The position numbers were made by a program, and so were the translations under genes. Positions 9,413 through 18,509 of a stretch of DNA of 64,000 nucleotides are shown piece by piece. Below the pieces are notes generated by a model, which saw only the letters and a program-made list of their open reading frames with translations, ran no database searches and was not told where the DNA came from. This DNA comes from Anabaena minutissima FACHB-250. GTDB lineage: Bacteria > Cyanobacteriota > Cyanobacteriia > Cyanobacteriales > Nostocaceae. Location of the stretch: NCBI RefSeq assembly GCF_014697125.1, contig NZ_JACJRG010000004.1, positions 180,462-244,461 on the forward strand, in the 5' to 3' direction. Within the stretch, counting starts at the first letter, position 1. Each line of letters starts with the position of its first letter.

Positions 9413-9559
9413 CAATGCAATCAAGGTGCAAATCAATACAACAAAGTTGTAAGCCAATGCAACAAAGTTGTAAGCCAATGCAATCAAGATGCAAGGCAAT
9501 GCAATCAAGGTGCAAGGCAATGCAACAAAGATGCAAGGCAATGCAACAAAGATGCAAGT
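9413..9559. repeat. 21-nt tandem repeat array, seven units
   Basis: Seven degenerate 21-nt units of the form CAATGCAACAAAGATGCAAGG run head to tail. The ~50 nt before them (9361-9412) match the DNA before a second array at 18243-18368. The array lies downstream of the giant RTX gene. Reading frames across it are open only because 21 is a multiple of three, so no coding call is made. Confidence 0.85.
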
Positions 9560-9612
9560 CGATACACCTAACCAATTTGGAGAGTGGGCAAACATTTGCC
9601 CACCCAACAAAC

Positions 9613-12600
9613 TTAAACGGAGATAAAATTGTTCTGTGTCAGCGTAGTGGTATCAAACCCAGTCAGGATGCCTAAAGTTTGATTACCGAAACGAATCTCA
9701 TCACCAGCAAAAGACAACTGACTAAAGCTCAAACCAGACAAGCCAATTTTATCGTCCTGACCTAAACTAAAATCTGTGATTGTATCTCTACCTGCGGCTG
9801 TCTCCAAGACAAAGATATCGCTACCAGTACCACCAGTCAGGATGTCATCTTGCTTGCCGCCGTTGAGGAAATCATTACCCGCACCGCCAACAAGCAAATC
9901 TTTACCGTTACCACCTAAAAGGGTGTCGTTACCGTCACCGCCATAGAGGTTGTCATCGCCATTATCACCTTCCAGACGGTCATTACCAGCCTCACCATAG
10001 AGGTCGTCATTGCCGTTACCGCCATAAATTTGATCGTTAGCAGTACCGCCATAAAGCGTGTCATTGCCATTGCCACCCACAAGGTTATCGTTACCAGCAT
10101 TGCCAAAGATGATATCGTCACCGTTGAGTGCATTAATGATGTCGTTACCAGATGTACCGTTAATAGTGTCGTCTTGGTTTGTACCATTAAGGTCAATCCC
10201 CACTGCTACCGTTACCATCCCTAAGTCAGTGCCACCATTGCCATCGCTGACGGTATAGTTAAAGCTGCCATTGCCACTAAAACCTGTGGTGGGAGTAAAG
10301 ATTACATCGCCACTGCTATTGATAGTTACACTACCGTTAACACCGTTACTAACAGCCGTAATACTCAAAGCACCGCCATCTACATCAACATCGTTAGCTA
10401 ACAAGTCGCCAGATAGCAGTGTCAACGGGGTGTTTTGATTGGCACTAAAAGAATCATCACCAGCTACAGGTGCATCGTTGACGGGTGTGACTGTCAAGTT
10501 AAAGGTATTGTCAACGCTGGCATTGCTGGTGTCAGTGGCGGTGACTTTGATGCTAATTGTGCCGTTATCTGGATCATCAGGTGTGCCGCTAAAGGTTTGG
10601 GTATTGGCATCGAAGCTTAACCAAGTTGGTAAGGGGTCGCCGTTAGCGAGGCTGGCAGTGTAAATTAAGCTGTCACCTGCATCGACATCAGCAAAGGTGT
10701 TGGCAGGAAGGGTAAAGCTGAAGAAACCATCTTCTAAGATGGTTTGGTTAGCGATCGCATTTGCTACTATTGGTGCATCATTAACAGCAGTCACAGAGAA
10801 AGTCTGAGTTTGTCCAGTTAAGGTATCTGTGCCATCACTCACACCGTAGTCAAGGGTAACAGCACCATTAAAGTCAGCAGTTGGGGTGAAGCTGTAAGTT
10901 CCATCCAGGTTATCAACTAAACCACCGTTATCAGCAGTCAAGTTGACAACAGAGAGGGTATCACCTTCTACATCACTGAACCCTGTTAACAAGTCAGCAG
11001 CAGTAATGATAACGGCTGTATCTTCAGCAGTGTTGCCTAAAGTTGCTGTGGGTGAACCAACAGGAGCATCATTAACCGCAGTCACAGAGAAAGTCTGAGT
11101 TTGTCCAGTTAAGGTATCTGTGCCATCACTCACACTGTAGTCAAGAGTAACTACACCATTAAAGTTAGCAGTTGGAGTGAAGGTATAAGTTCCATCACCG
11201 TTATCAACTAAACCACCGTTATTAGCAGTTAAACCAGTTACGGATAAGGTATCACCTTCTACATCACTGAAACCTGTTAATAAGTCAGCAGCATTAATGA
11301 TAATGGCTGTATCTTCAGCAGTGTTGCTTAAAGTTGCTGTGGGTGAACCTACAGGAGCATCATTAACTGGGGTTACATAAACCCTTAGCGTTTGTCCGCT
11401 TAAGGTATCTGTTCCATCAGTAACGCCGTAGGTAAGGGTGACAGTACCATTAAAGTCAGCAGTTGGAGTGAAGCTATAAGTCCCATCACCGTTATCAACT
11501 AAAGTGCCGTTGTCAGCAGTTAAACCAGTTACGGATAAGGTATCACCATCCACATCACTGAAATCAGCTAATAAATCAGCAGCATTGATGATAATGGCTA
11601 TATCTTCAGCAGTCGTAGCGGTGCGTTGATTCTCGAAGAACAAGGTCTCGCCGAACACGTTACCGACAAAAGCATCCAAGTCCCCATCCCCATCAATATC
11701 GGCAAAGGTGGGTACAGCATGGTACACCACATCCGTCAGTCCGAAGTTGCTGGTTTCTAAGGTGAAGGTGGGAGCAGATGCTGTTCCGGTGTTGCGGAAG
11801 AACAGGGTATTGCCATCTTTATTACCGACAAAAGCATCCAAGTCCCCATCCCCATCAATATCGGCTAAGGTGGGGGCAGCACTATCCCCCACATTCGTCA
11901 GTCCGAAGTTGCTGGCTTCTGAGGTGAAGGTGGGAGCAGTGGCAGTTCCGGTGTTGCGGAAGAACAGGGTCTCGCCGTAACGTTCACCGACAAAAGCATC
12001 CAAGTCCCCATCTCCATCAATATCGGCAAAGGTGGGTGCAGCAAAATCACCCACATTCGTCAGTCCGAAGTTGCTGGTTTCTGAGGTGAAGGTGGGAGCA
12101 GTGGCAGTTCCGGTGTTGCGGAAGAACAGGGTATTGCCATCGCTATTACCGACAAAAGCATCCAAGTCCCCATCCCCATCAATATCCGCAAAGGTGGGGA
12201 CAGCAAAATCACCCACATCCGTCAATCCGAAGTTGCTGGTTTCTGAGGTGAAGGTGGGAGCAGATGCTGTTCCGGTGTTGCGGAAGAACAGGGTATTGCC
12301 ATCGCTATTACCGACAAAAGCATCCAAATCCCCATCCCCATCAATATCCGCAAAGGTAGGTGCAGCAAAATAACCCACATTCGTCAATCCGAAGGGGTTT
12401 ACAATTGGGGTGATGAAATTGGGAACTGTCTTTATTGGCGCATCATTAACCGCAGTCACAGAAAACGTCTGAGTTTGTCCAGCTAAGGTATCTGTACCAT
12501 CAGTAACGCCGTAGGAAAGATTAACTGCACCATTAAAGTCAGCAGTGGGAGTGAAGCTATAAGTTCCATCACCGTTATCAACTAAAGTGCCGTTATCAGC

Positions 12601-14724
12601 AGTTAAACCAGTTACGGATAAGGTATCACCAGCATCTACATCACTGAAACCTGCTAACAAGTCAGCAGCATTAATGATAATGGCTGTATCTTCCGCAGTG
12701 TTGCCTAAAGTAGCAGTAGGTGAACCAACAGGAGCATTGTTAACTGGGGTAGTAGGGACATTCTCGAAGAACAGGATATTGCCATACAATTCCCCAACAA
12801 AAGCATCCAAGTCCCCATCACCATCGATGTCGGCTAAGGTGGGTGCAGCAAGAAAACCTACATCCGTCAGTCCGAAGGGGTTGGTGGCTTCTTCGGTGAA
12901 GGCGGGAGCCGTGGCAGTTCCACTGTTGCGGAAGAACAGGGTATTGCCATCTTGACTACCGACAAAAGCATCCAAGTCCCCATCGCCATCGATATCGCCA
13001 AAGATGGGTGCAGCAAGAAAACCTACATCCGTTAGTCCGAAGGGATTGGTGGCTTCTAGTGTGAAGGTGGGATCTGTGGCAGTTCCGGTGTTGCGGTAAA
13101 ACAGGAGATTGCCATCCCTATTACCCACAAAAGCATCCAAGTCCCCATCGTTATCGATATCGGCAAAGGTGGGTTTAGCAGAAAATCCTACATCCGTCAG
13201 TCCGAAGGGATTGGTGGCTTCTAGTGTGAAGGTGGGATCTGTGGCAGTTCCGGTGTTGCGGTAGAACTGGGTATTGCCTCCAGTATTACCCACAAAAGCA
13301 TCCAAGTCCCCATCGTTATCGATATCGGCAAAGGTGGGTACAACGAAAGTCGTTACATTCGTTAGTCCGAAGGGATCGGTGGCTTCTAGTGTGAAGGTGG
13401 GATCTGTGGCAGTTCCGGTGTTGCGGTAGAACAGGATATTCATATCCCTATTACCCACAAAAGCATCCAAGTCCCCATCGTTATCGATATCGGCAAGGGT
13501 GGGTGCAACATAAAATCCCGCATTCGTCAGTCCAAAGGGGTTGGTAACTGGGGCGATAAAATTGGGATCACCTGTGGGAGTGTTAACCGCAGTCACAGAG
13601 AACGTCTGAGTTTGTCCAGTTAAGGTATCTGTACCATCACTAACGCCGTAGTCAAGGGTGACAGTACCATTAAAGTCAGCAGTTGGAGTGAAGGTATAAG
13701 TTCCATCACCGTTATCAACTAAAGTGCCGTTATCAGCAGTTAAACCAGTTACGGATAAGGTATCACCATCTACATCACTGAAACCCGTTAATAAGTCAGC
13801 AGCATTAATGGTAATAGCGGTATCTTCAGCAGTGTTGCCTAAAGTCGCTGTGGGTGAACCAACAGGAGCATTGTTAACTGAGGTAGTAGGGACATTCTCG
13901 AAGAACAGGATATTGCCATCACTATTACCGACAAAAGTATCCAAGTCCCCATCCCCATCAATATCGGCAAAGGTGGGTGCAGCCGAAAACCCTACATCCG
14001 CCAGTCCGAAGGGATTGGTGGCTTCTTCGGTGAAGGCGGGAGCCGTAGCAGTTCCACTGTTGCGGTAAAACACGGTATTGCCGTCAAAATTCCCCACAAA
14101 AGCATCCAAGTCCCCATCGCCATCGATATCGGCAAAGGTGGGTGCAGCCGAAAACCCTACAGCCACCAGTCCAAAGGGATTGGTGGCTTCTTCGGTGAAG
14201 GCGGGAGCCGTGGTAGTTCCAATGTTGCGGTAGAACACGGTATTGGTAGAATTCCCCACAAAAGCATCCAAGTCCCCATCGCCATCGATATCGGCAAAGG
14301 TGGGTTTACTAAAACTCAACCCCACATTTGTCAGTCCGAAGGGGTTGGTGGCTTCCAGGGTGAAGGTGGGAGCAGATGCAGTTCCGGTGTTGCGGAAGAA
14401 CAGGGCATCGCCATCGCTATTACCGACAAAAGCATCCAAGTCCCCATCGCCATCGATATCGGCAAAGGTGGGTGTGGCAATATACCCTACATCCGTCAGT
14501 CCGAAGGGGTTGGTGGCTTCCAGGGTGAAGGTGGGAGCAGACGCAGTTCCGGTGTTGCGGAAGAACAGGGCATCGCCATCGCTATTACCGACAAAAGCAT
14601 CCAAGTCCCCATCCCCATCAATATCGGCAAAGGTGGGTCTACTAATATACCCCACATTCGTCAGTCCGAAGGGGTTGGTAATTGGGGTGATGAAATTGGG
14701 ATCATTGCTTTCTACTGGTGGCAT
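9613..14724 (-). CDS. Giant FG-GAP/VCBS, cadherin-like and RTX repeat protein
   Basis: About 1703 residues, acidic and repetitive, probably secreted or cell-surface. Three blocks of about five FG-GAP/VCBS-type repeats (core PTFADIDGDGDLDAFVGN, calcium-binding DxDGDGDLD) alternate with cadherin-like tandem-95 domains (GDTLSVTGLTADNGTLVDNG). A dystroglycan-type cadherin domain follows (about aa 1295-1400), then another cadherin-like domain, RTX nonapeptides (GGNGNDTLYGG, about aa 1500-1620) and a typical RTX end (GRDTITDFSLGQDDKIGLSG). There is no N-terminal signal peptide, so type I secretion by the C-terminus is inferred. Start is uncertain: ATG 14724, or TTG 14730 with better spacing from GAGG. 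It lies 60 nt after the TIGR03032-GNAT gene, probably in one operon. Adhesion or matrix binding is a guess. Confidence 0.92.
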   Translation of the reverse strand: MPPVESNDPNFITPITNPFGLTNVGYISRPTFADIDGDGDLDAFVGNSDGDALFFRNTGTASAPTFTLEATNPFGLTDVGYIATPTFADIDGDGDLDAFVGNSDGDALFFRNTGTASAPTFTLEATNPFGLTNVGLSFSKPTFADIDGDGDLDAFVGNSTNTVFYRNIGTTTAPAFTEEATNPFGLVAVGFSAAPTFADIDGDGDLDAFVGNFDGNTVFYRNSGTATAPAFTEEATNPFGLADVGFSAAPTFADIDGDGDLDTFVGNSDGNILFFENVPTTSVNNAPVGSPTATLGNTAEDTAITINAADLLTGFSDVDGDTLSVTGLTADNGTLVDNGDGTYTFTPTADFNGTVTLDYGVSDGTDTLTGQTQTFSVTAVNTPTGDPNFIAPVTNPFGLTNAGFYVAPTLADIDNDGDLDAFVGNRDMNILFYRNTGTATDPTFTLEATDPFGLTNVTTFVVPTFADIDNDGDLDAFVGNTGGNTQFYRNTGTATDPTFTLEATNPFGLTDVGFSAKPTFADIDNDGDLDAFVGNRDGNLLFYRNTGTATDPTFTLEATNPFGLTDVGFLAAPIFGDIDGDGDLDAFVGSQDGNTLFFRNSGTATAPAFTEEATNPFGLTDVGFLAAPTLADIDGDGDLDAFVGELYGNILFFENVPTTPVNNAPVGSPTATLGNTAEDTAIIINAADLLAGFSDVDAGDTLSVTGLTADNGTLVDNGDGTYSFTPTADFNGAVNLSYGVTDGTDTLAGQTQTFSVTAVNDAPIKTVPNFITPIVNPFGLTNVGYFAAPTFADIDGDGDLDAFVGNSDGNTLFFRNTGTASAPTFTSETSNFGLTDVGDFAVPTFADIDGDGDLDAFVGNSDGNTLFFRNTGTATAPTFTSETSNFGLTNVGDFAAPTFADIDGDGDLDAFVGERYGETLFFRNTGTATAPTFTSEASNFGLTNVGDSAAPTLADIDGDGDLDAFVGNKDGNTLFFRNTGTASAPTFTLETSNFGLTDVVYHAVPTFADIDGDGDLDAFVGNVFGETLFFENQRTATTAEDIAIIINAADLLADFSDVDGDTLSVTGLTADNGTLVDNGDGTYSFTPTADFNGTVTLTYGVTDGTDTLSGQTLRVYVTPVNDAPVGSPTATLSNTAEDTAIIINAADLLTGFSDVEGDTLSVTGLTANNGGLVDNGDGTYTFTPTANFNGVVTLDYSVSDGTDTLTGQTQTFSVTAVNDAPVGSPTATLGNTAEDTAVIITAADLLTGFSDVEGDTLSVVNLTADNGGLVDNLDGTYSFTPTADFNGAVTLDYGVSDGTDTLTGQTQTFSVTAVNDAPIVANAIANQTILEDGFFSFTLPANTFADVDAGDSLIYTASLANGDPLPTWLSFDANTQTFSGTPDDPDNGTISIKVTATDTSNASVDNTFNLTVTPVNDAPVAGDDSFSANQNTPLTLLSGDLLANDVDVDGGALSITAVSNGVNGSVTINSSGDVIFTPTTGFSGNGSFNYTVSDGNGGTDLGMVTVAVGIDLNGTNQDDTINGTSGNDIINALNGDDIIFGNAGNDNLVGGNGNDTLYGGTANDQIYGGNGNDDLYGEAGNDRLEGDNGDDNLYGGDGNDTLLGGNGKDLLVGGAGNDFLNGGKQDDILTGGTGSDIFVLETAAGRDTITDFSLGQDDKIGLSGLSFSQLSFAGDEIRFGNQTLGILTGFDTTTLTQNNFISV
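11636..14690. repeat. Long tandem repeats inside the giant gene
   Basis: Fifteen or so units of roughly 165-180 nt, in three blocks (about 11636-12410, 12760-13560 and 13890-14690), encode the FG-GAP repeats. The stretch from AAAGCATCCAAGTCCCCATC to the glycine-rich end is almost identical at the DNA level in many units. Such identity points to recent duplication or gene conversion. Confidence 0.8.
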
Positions 14725-14789
14725 AATCAATTAAATCCTCTAATTTGACAAAGTTTCTGTGTTTTCAAGTTTTAAATGACAGATTAGGA

Positions 14790-17348
14790 CTAACCTCCCA
14801 ATTGCTTAAAAGCAACATAAGAATTAGTCACTTCCATCAGATAGGGTTCTAAATGTTTATGTACAAACTTCAGCATCGCCGGATTTTCCTGTTGCACTGC
14901 GAACAAACAGTAAGGAACTGTACTGTCCACTTGACGCAGGATAGACTGAGATAACAAAGAAATCCCCCGTCCTAACCGTTGAAACCGTTTGTCCACAAAC
15001 ATTGTCGAATAACGAATCGCATCAGTAGCGACTCGGTGAGTTATCATCCAACCCACCAGTTGATTCTCATAGCGCAACCCCAAGCTGTTCAAGGGTTCAG
15101 CCGGGGTATTGCTAAAGGGACTCAAGGCGGTTGGATAATCCAACATTTCCAGTTGTTTTTGGTCTGCATCTGTTAATTCACTCCAAGGAAAAAGTGTAAA
15201 TTTGTTCGCTAGGGGATACTTCGTTAACCAAGGTGCTTGAGATACTTTCTCGGTGGTGGTTTTCCCCAGTAAAAAGTTGACTTGTGTCTGCCAGTTTTGA
15301 CGTTTTAATAAAGGTTCTAAGGCTAAATTTGTGATGGCAGTAGATTTATAAACCAGCTGCATTTGCTCACAACCTAAAGCGGTTAAACCCATTTCCAAAG
15401 TTTTGATTAAACCTGTGCCAATTCCCTGATGGCGATAATCTGGTAAAACAAACAGAGAAATCACTTCAACTTCTGGTTTTGTCTGGGGTGGGGTTGAAAA
15501 TATCTCAGCTAACACTAATCCCACTTTTTCCCCTGCTACATCAGCAACTATCCCCACTAACTGCCCTTTCGGTTGTTGACGACTCCAACGGGTTTGAATT
15601 TTTGGAAAACTCAAATGGTTATAAGACAAGGACTGTTGAACTGTTAAATTCTGGAGAGGTTGATATTGAATACTGGGTTGATCTAAAACCACTATCTCAG
15701 CCGTTGTATTAGGGGTTTGGATCTGCTTATTCCTCTGACGGAACTCTCCGTTAATTTGAGGAGGTTGCCACTTTAGCTTTTGCAGTAGGGGTTCTAAGGC
15801 TGTATTGGTCAGTAAACTGGTGGAATAGGTCAAAATTAAATCTTGACAGCCTTGAGTCTTTAATTCTTTTTCTAAATAAGCCACTAACCTTGTGCCAATG
15901 CCTTGTTTTCGGTATTCGGGTAACACAAATAGGGAGATAATTTCGGCTGTTTCGGGGTTTAAACGTTCTGCGATCGCAAAACCTACAATTGACCCGTCAA
16001 TAGCAGCCGAAAGTCCCGTTAATTCCCCCTTTGGTGGCGTTTTTTGCCAACGCTGCTGTAACCGAGGAAAGGTCAATTCATCGTAATTTAGGGCATTACT
16101 GCTATTCAGGTGATACACCCGTTGGTAACGGATGGTTTGACCTAACCCCCCCTGCCCCCCTTCCCTACTAGGGAAGGGGGGAGTAATCATACTCCCCTCT
16201 CCTTGTAGGAGAGGGGCTGGGGGAGAGGTCGGTAATCCCGCAATAGGAGGTTTTGCGCCCTTACTGGGGCGTTTTGCCGTAGGTTTGGTGGTGACAATGC
16301 CGCCACTGTTGGGAAATGTGACTAGACGCTGTATTTCTTCTTCTTGTAAGCCAATAACTTGGGGTTGTCGCACTCCGGGCAGAACTACCACATCAAATAG
16401 TTCTTCAATTACGCTCTGAAAATATAACCAGTGCAGGGGTTCACCTGTTTGTAAGTTAATCACCATTAACCCAGATTGGGGACGATTTCCCTCGGACATG
16501 AGGCGTTTTTCTAGGGTTAAGCCGGTGAAACTCTGGGAACGTAATTGAGATAGTCCTACAAAGGCGAAGTTTTGCCAAAAGGCTAACCCGCGCACAAATC
16601 CAGGGCAGAGTGTGATGGGATGGAATTGATGATCTTGGATGTAGCCAAATTCCCCAGTCCCGGAATTGAGTAACCATAATTTCCCCTGATACCACCGGGG
16701 AGAATGGGGCATTGATAAACCTGTGGCGATAATTTCGTTGTGGTTAACATCAATAACGACTCCCCCATCAAGACGATGATTTCGCCAGCCGGCGGCGGTA
16801 TCTGTGGTACTACAGGCGGTGACATAAGCGGGTTTGCCTTCTACCATTGTTAAACCATTCAGATGACAACGATCTTCAGCCACGAGTTTGGAGATAAAGG
16901 GCGGTTGCCAAATGGGTACAAAGCTATAATCGGGGCTAATTGTGGCTAAACAACTAAAATCAGTATTGACAAAAATTACTTTTCCGGAATTGTCCAACAC
17001 TATTTCATGGGCGTTGACATCTCCAGTGGTGTAAGCGGTGTGGGGGACATAGAGATGATCTGTTTCTTGTGATTTTTCACCACTATCTAGGAGATTATGG
17101 AAATCCCAGATTTGGTAACGGGTGGTCATGTAGAGACGATTTGCTGCTACACATAATCCCATTGGTTTGTCGAATAGTCTTTCGTGTAGTTTCAGTCTGC
17201 CGTTAGCTTGGCCACTGACGAAAAAAAGGCGGTTAGTTTGGTAGGTGGTAAAGGCTAGACTGAGGTTTTGCTGTTCCAACCAAGAGGCAAAATCTTGGGA
17301 AGCGGTAATTTGTAAGGAAGGGGTGAAATCTGCGGTGATTGTTGACAT
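14790..17348 (-). CDS. TIGR03032-like domain fused to three GNAT acetyltransferase domains
   Basis: An 852-residue fusion. The N-terminal ~345 residues resemble the TIGR03032 (DUF4915-type) beta-propeller-like family: FDKPMGLCVAANRLYMTTRYQIWDF-type text, then HLNGLTMVEGKPAYVTA, HSPRWYQGKLWLLNSGTGE and GLAFWQNFAFVGLSQLRSQ. Three GNAT-type modules follow: about aa 405-535 (motif A LPEYRKQGIGTRLV), 560-690 (LPDYRHQGIGTGLI) and 700-852 (RFQRLGRGISLLSQ). Motif A binds acetyl-CoA in the family; the third module is more diverged. A Gly/Pro-rich linker at aa ~372-400 is encoded by an inserted palindromic repeat. It lies just upstream of the giant RTX gene. Substrate is unknown; modification of a matrix component or peptide is only an inference. 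Confidence 0.85.
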   Translation of the reverse strand: MSTITADFTPSLQITASQDFASWLEQQNLSLAFTTYQTNRLFFVSGQANGRLKLHERLFDKPMGLCVAANRLYMTTRYQIWDFHNLLDSGEKSQETDHLYVPHTAYTTGDVNAHEIVLDNSGKVIFVNTDFSCLATISPDYSFVPIWQPPFISKLVAEDRCHLNGLTMVEGKPAYVTACSTTDTAAGWRNHRLDGGVVIDVNHNEIIATGLSMPHSPRWYQGKLWLLNSGTGEFGYIQDHQFHPITLCPGFVRGLAFWQNFAFVGLSQLRSQSFTGLTLEKRLMSEGNRPQSGLMVINLQTGEPLHWLYFQSVIEELFDVVVLPGVRQPQVIGLQEEEIQRLVTFPNSGGIVTTKPTAKRPSKGAKPPIAGLPTSPPAPLLQGEGSMITPPFPSREGGQGGLGQTIRYQRVYHLNSSNALNYDELTFPRLQQRWQKTPPKGELTGLSAAIDGSIVGFAIAERLNPETAEIISLFVLPEYRKQGIGTRLVAYLEKELKTQGCQDLILTYSTSLLTNTALEPLLQKLKWQPPQINGEFRQRNKQIQTPNTTAEIVVLDQPSIQYQPLQNLTVQQSLSYNHLSFPKIQTRWSRQQPKGQLVGIVADVAGEKVGLVLAEIFSTPPQTKPEVEVISLFVLPDYRHQGIGTGLIKTLEMGLTALGCEQMQLVYKSTAITNLALEPLLKRQNWQTQVNFLLGKTTTEKVSQAPWLTKYPLANKFTLFPWSELTDADQKQLEMLDYPTALSPFSNTPAEPLNSLGLRYENQLVGWMITHRVATDAIRYSTMFVDKRFQRLGRGISLLSQSILRQVDSTVPYCLFAVQQENPAMLKFVHKHLEPYLMEVTNSYVAFKQLGG
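16155..16216. repeat. Two palindromic repeats inserted in frame within a gene
   Basis: Inside the TIGR03032-GNAT gene lie two palindromes: 16155-16181 (13-bp arms, CCCCCCTTCCCTA and its complement, 1-nt spacer) and 16194-16216 (10-bp arms, CCCCTCTCCT and its complement, 3-nt loop). C/G-rich palindromes of this kind normally sit between genes in cyanobacteria; a similar element is at about 41770-41815. The frame stays open through both. Confidence 0.85.
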
Positions 17349-17587
17349 TGATTAGTATATGTTTTGTTTTTATTGAATAAGTATTAATGCTCGTGCAGAA
17401 AATTCCCAGATTGGCGCGGTAATGGCTCTGTAGGGAAGTTAGCTACAACTGAAATTTGATTAATTGTTGATTTAGGGGTCAAATGAGAAGCTTTTTACTT
17501 GTGTGTTTTGTATTGCACAGGTTAGGCAATTGTATAAATTTTTAATAGTGAGATGGATTATAGAGCGATCGCCTTAATTGCCGCATC

Positions 17588-17623
17588 GGACAAAGATCCA
17601 AGTTTTGATTAGGATCTTTGTCC
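17588..17623. repeat. 12-bp inverted repeat hairpin, copy 2
   Basis: The same stem as at 9292-9327 (GGACAAAGATCC/GGATCTTTGTCC), with one loop difference and matching flanks on both sides. It is in the same orientation as copy 1, so the two act as direct repeats about 8.3 kb apart. Confidence 0.85.
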
Positions 17624-17707
17624 TATATAATTAGTGCTTATAGTTATTGGTAATAAAAAAGTGCGATCGCACTCCTTGTAATATTTAATGTGATAATTTT
17701 TCCTAGC

Positions 17708-18076
17708 TCATGATGCAACTGTCTTTTTGCGGCTAGGACGCTTGTACTCGGATTTTTTCTTCAATCCGACTGCTTGAGCTTGATCGCTATTTAATCCATA
17801 TTGTCCGCGCACAACTTCTTTCATCGCTAATACCGCATTGTGAAATTCCCATTCTGCTAATCTTGCCGCATCAGCCGCAGCACGGTATAAAGCTTGTTTT
17901 TCGGTTTCGGCTTGTTGCTGGGCTAACATAGCTTGATAAGCTTGCTGTAAGTTGGCAGAAGAAGCATCAGTACGGTTAGTTTCATAGGTACTGATGGTTT
18001 TTAAACCATGCCATGAACTCACATCTTCACTAATTAATTGCGGACGCAAACGGCGTGTTGTATTTTGGGTAGTCAT
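17708..18076 (-). CDS. Hypothetical protein, 122 aa
   Basis: A small basic-ended protein not recognised with confidence. The start MTTQNTTRRLRPQ is followed by a Gln/Ala-rich helical stretch (AYQAMLAQQQAETEKQALYRA, about aa 46-66) with coiled-coil character, then AARLAEWEFHNAVLAMKE and a lysine-rich tail (KKKSEYKRPSRKK). There is no signal peptide or membrane segment. The basic tail may contact nucleic acid or membrane, which is inference only. It sits between the second hairpin (17588-17623) and the leader of the second 21-nt array, parts that are adjacent in the first copy of that module. This suggests that the gene entered, or was kept in, that module. Start ATG 18076 looks sound. Confidence 0.6.
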   Translation of the reverse strand: MTTQNTTRRLRPQLISEDVSSWHGLKTISTYETNRTDASSANLQQAYQAMLAQQQAETEKQALYRAAADAARLAEWEFHNAVLAMKEVVRGQYGLNSDQAQAVGLKKKSEYKRPSRKKTVAS

Positions 18077-18242
18077 ATTTACATACTGTTATCGCTTATG
18101 TATTTAATGTACCCATTGCGATTCTAAATTTATCAGTAAGGTGAATTTTTTCAGTCGTGAGGCAAAAGTATACCAATTTTCCAAAAACAGTGGCAATCGT
18201 CACTACTCCTTAAAAACTGAGGCACGCTCATTTATACAACTT

Positions 18243-18368
18243 TAATGCAACAAAGGTATATCTCAATACAATCAAGTTGTAAGTTAATGCTACTGAGTTG
18301 CCAGCCAATGTAACAAAGATGCAGGTTAATGCTACTGAGTTGCCAGCCAATGCAACAAAGATGCAGGT
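18243..18368. repeat. 21-nt tandem repeat array, six units
   Basis: Six degenerate 21-nt units, with two unit types alternating (TAATGCTACTGAGTTGCCAG and CAATGCAACAAAGATGCAGG), giving a 42-nt higher-order repeat. The preceding 18192-18242 is clearly related to 9361-9412 before the first array. The spacer up to 18509 also has the GGCGTAGCCCGTCGTAGAC type of Nostoc repeat. Confidence 0.8.
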
Positions 18369-18509
18369 TAATGCAAAGGATATCAGCATTAAGGAATCAT
18401 TCAAGCAGATGCGTAGGCGTAGCCCGTCGTAGACATCGCTCTTGCTGCATGAGGAGCGATCGCCTAAATAAACGTATCTGACACTTATATATATTGATAC
18501 AATTAATTA

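Noticed and set aside
9342..9675. Three overlapping frames with CIALHL or QSRCKAM repeats
   Set aside because: All run through the 21-nt tandem array; 21 is a multiple of three, so all frames tend to stay open. No support for coding.
11708..14734. Long plus-strand frames rich in Lys/Ser/Pro/Val opposite the giant gene
   Set aside because: They are antisense shadows of the FG-GAP repeats and share their period; the minus-strand reading has clear domains.
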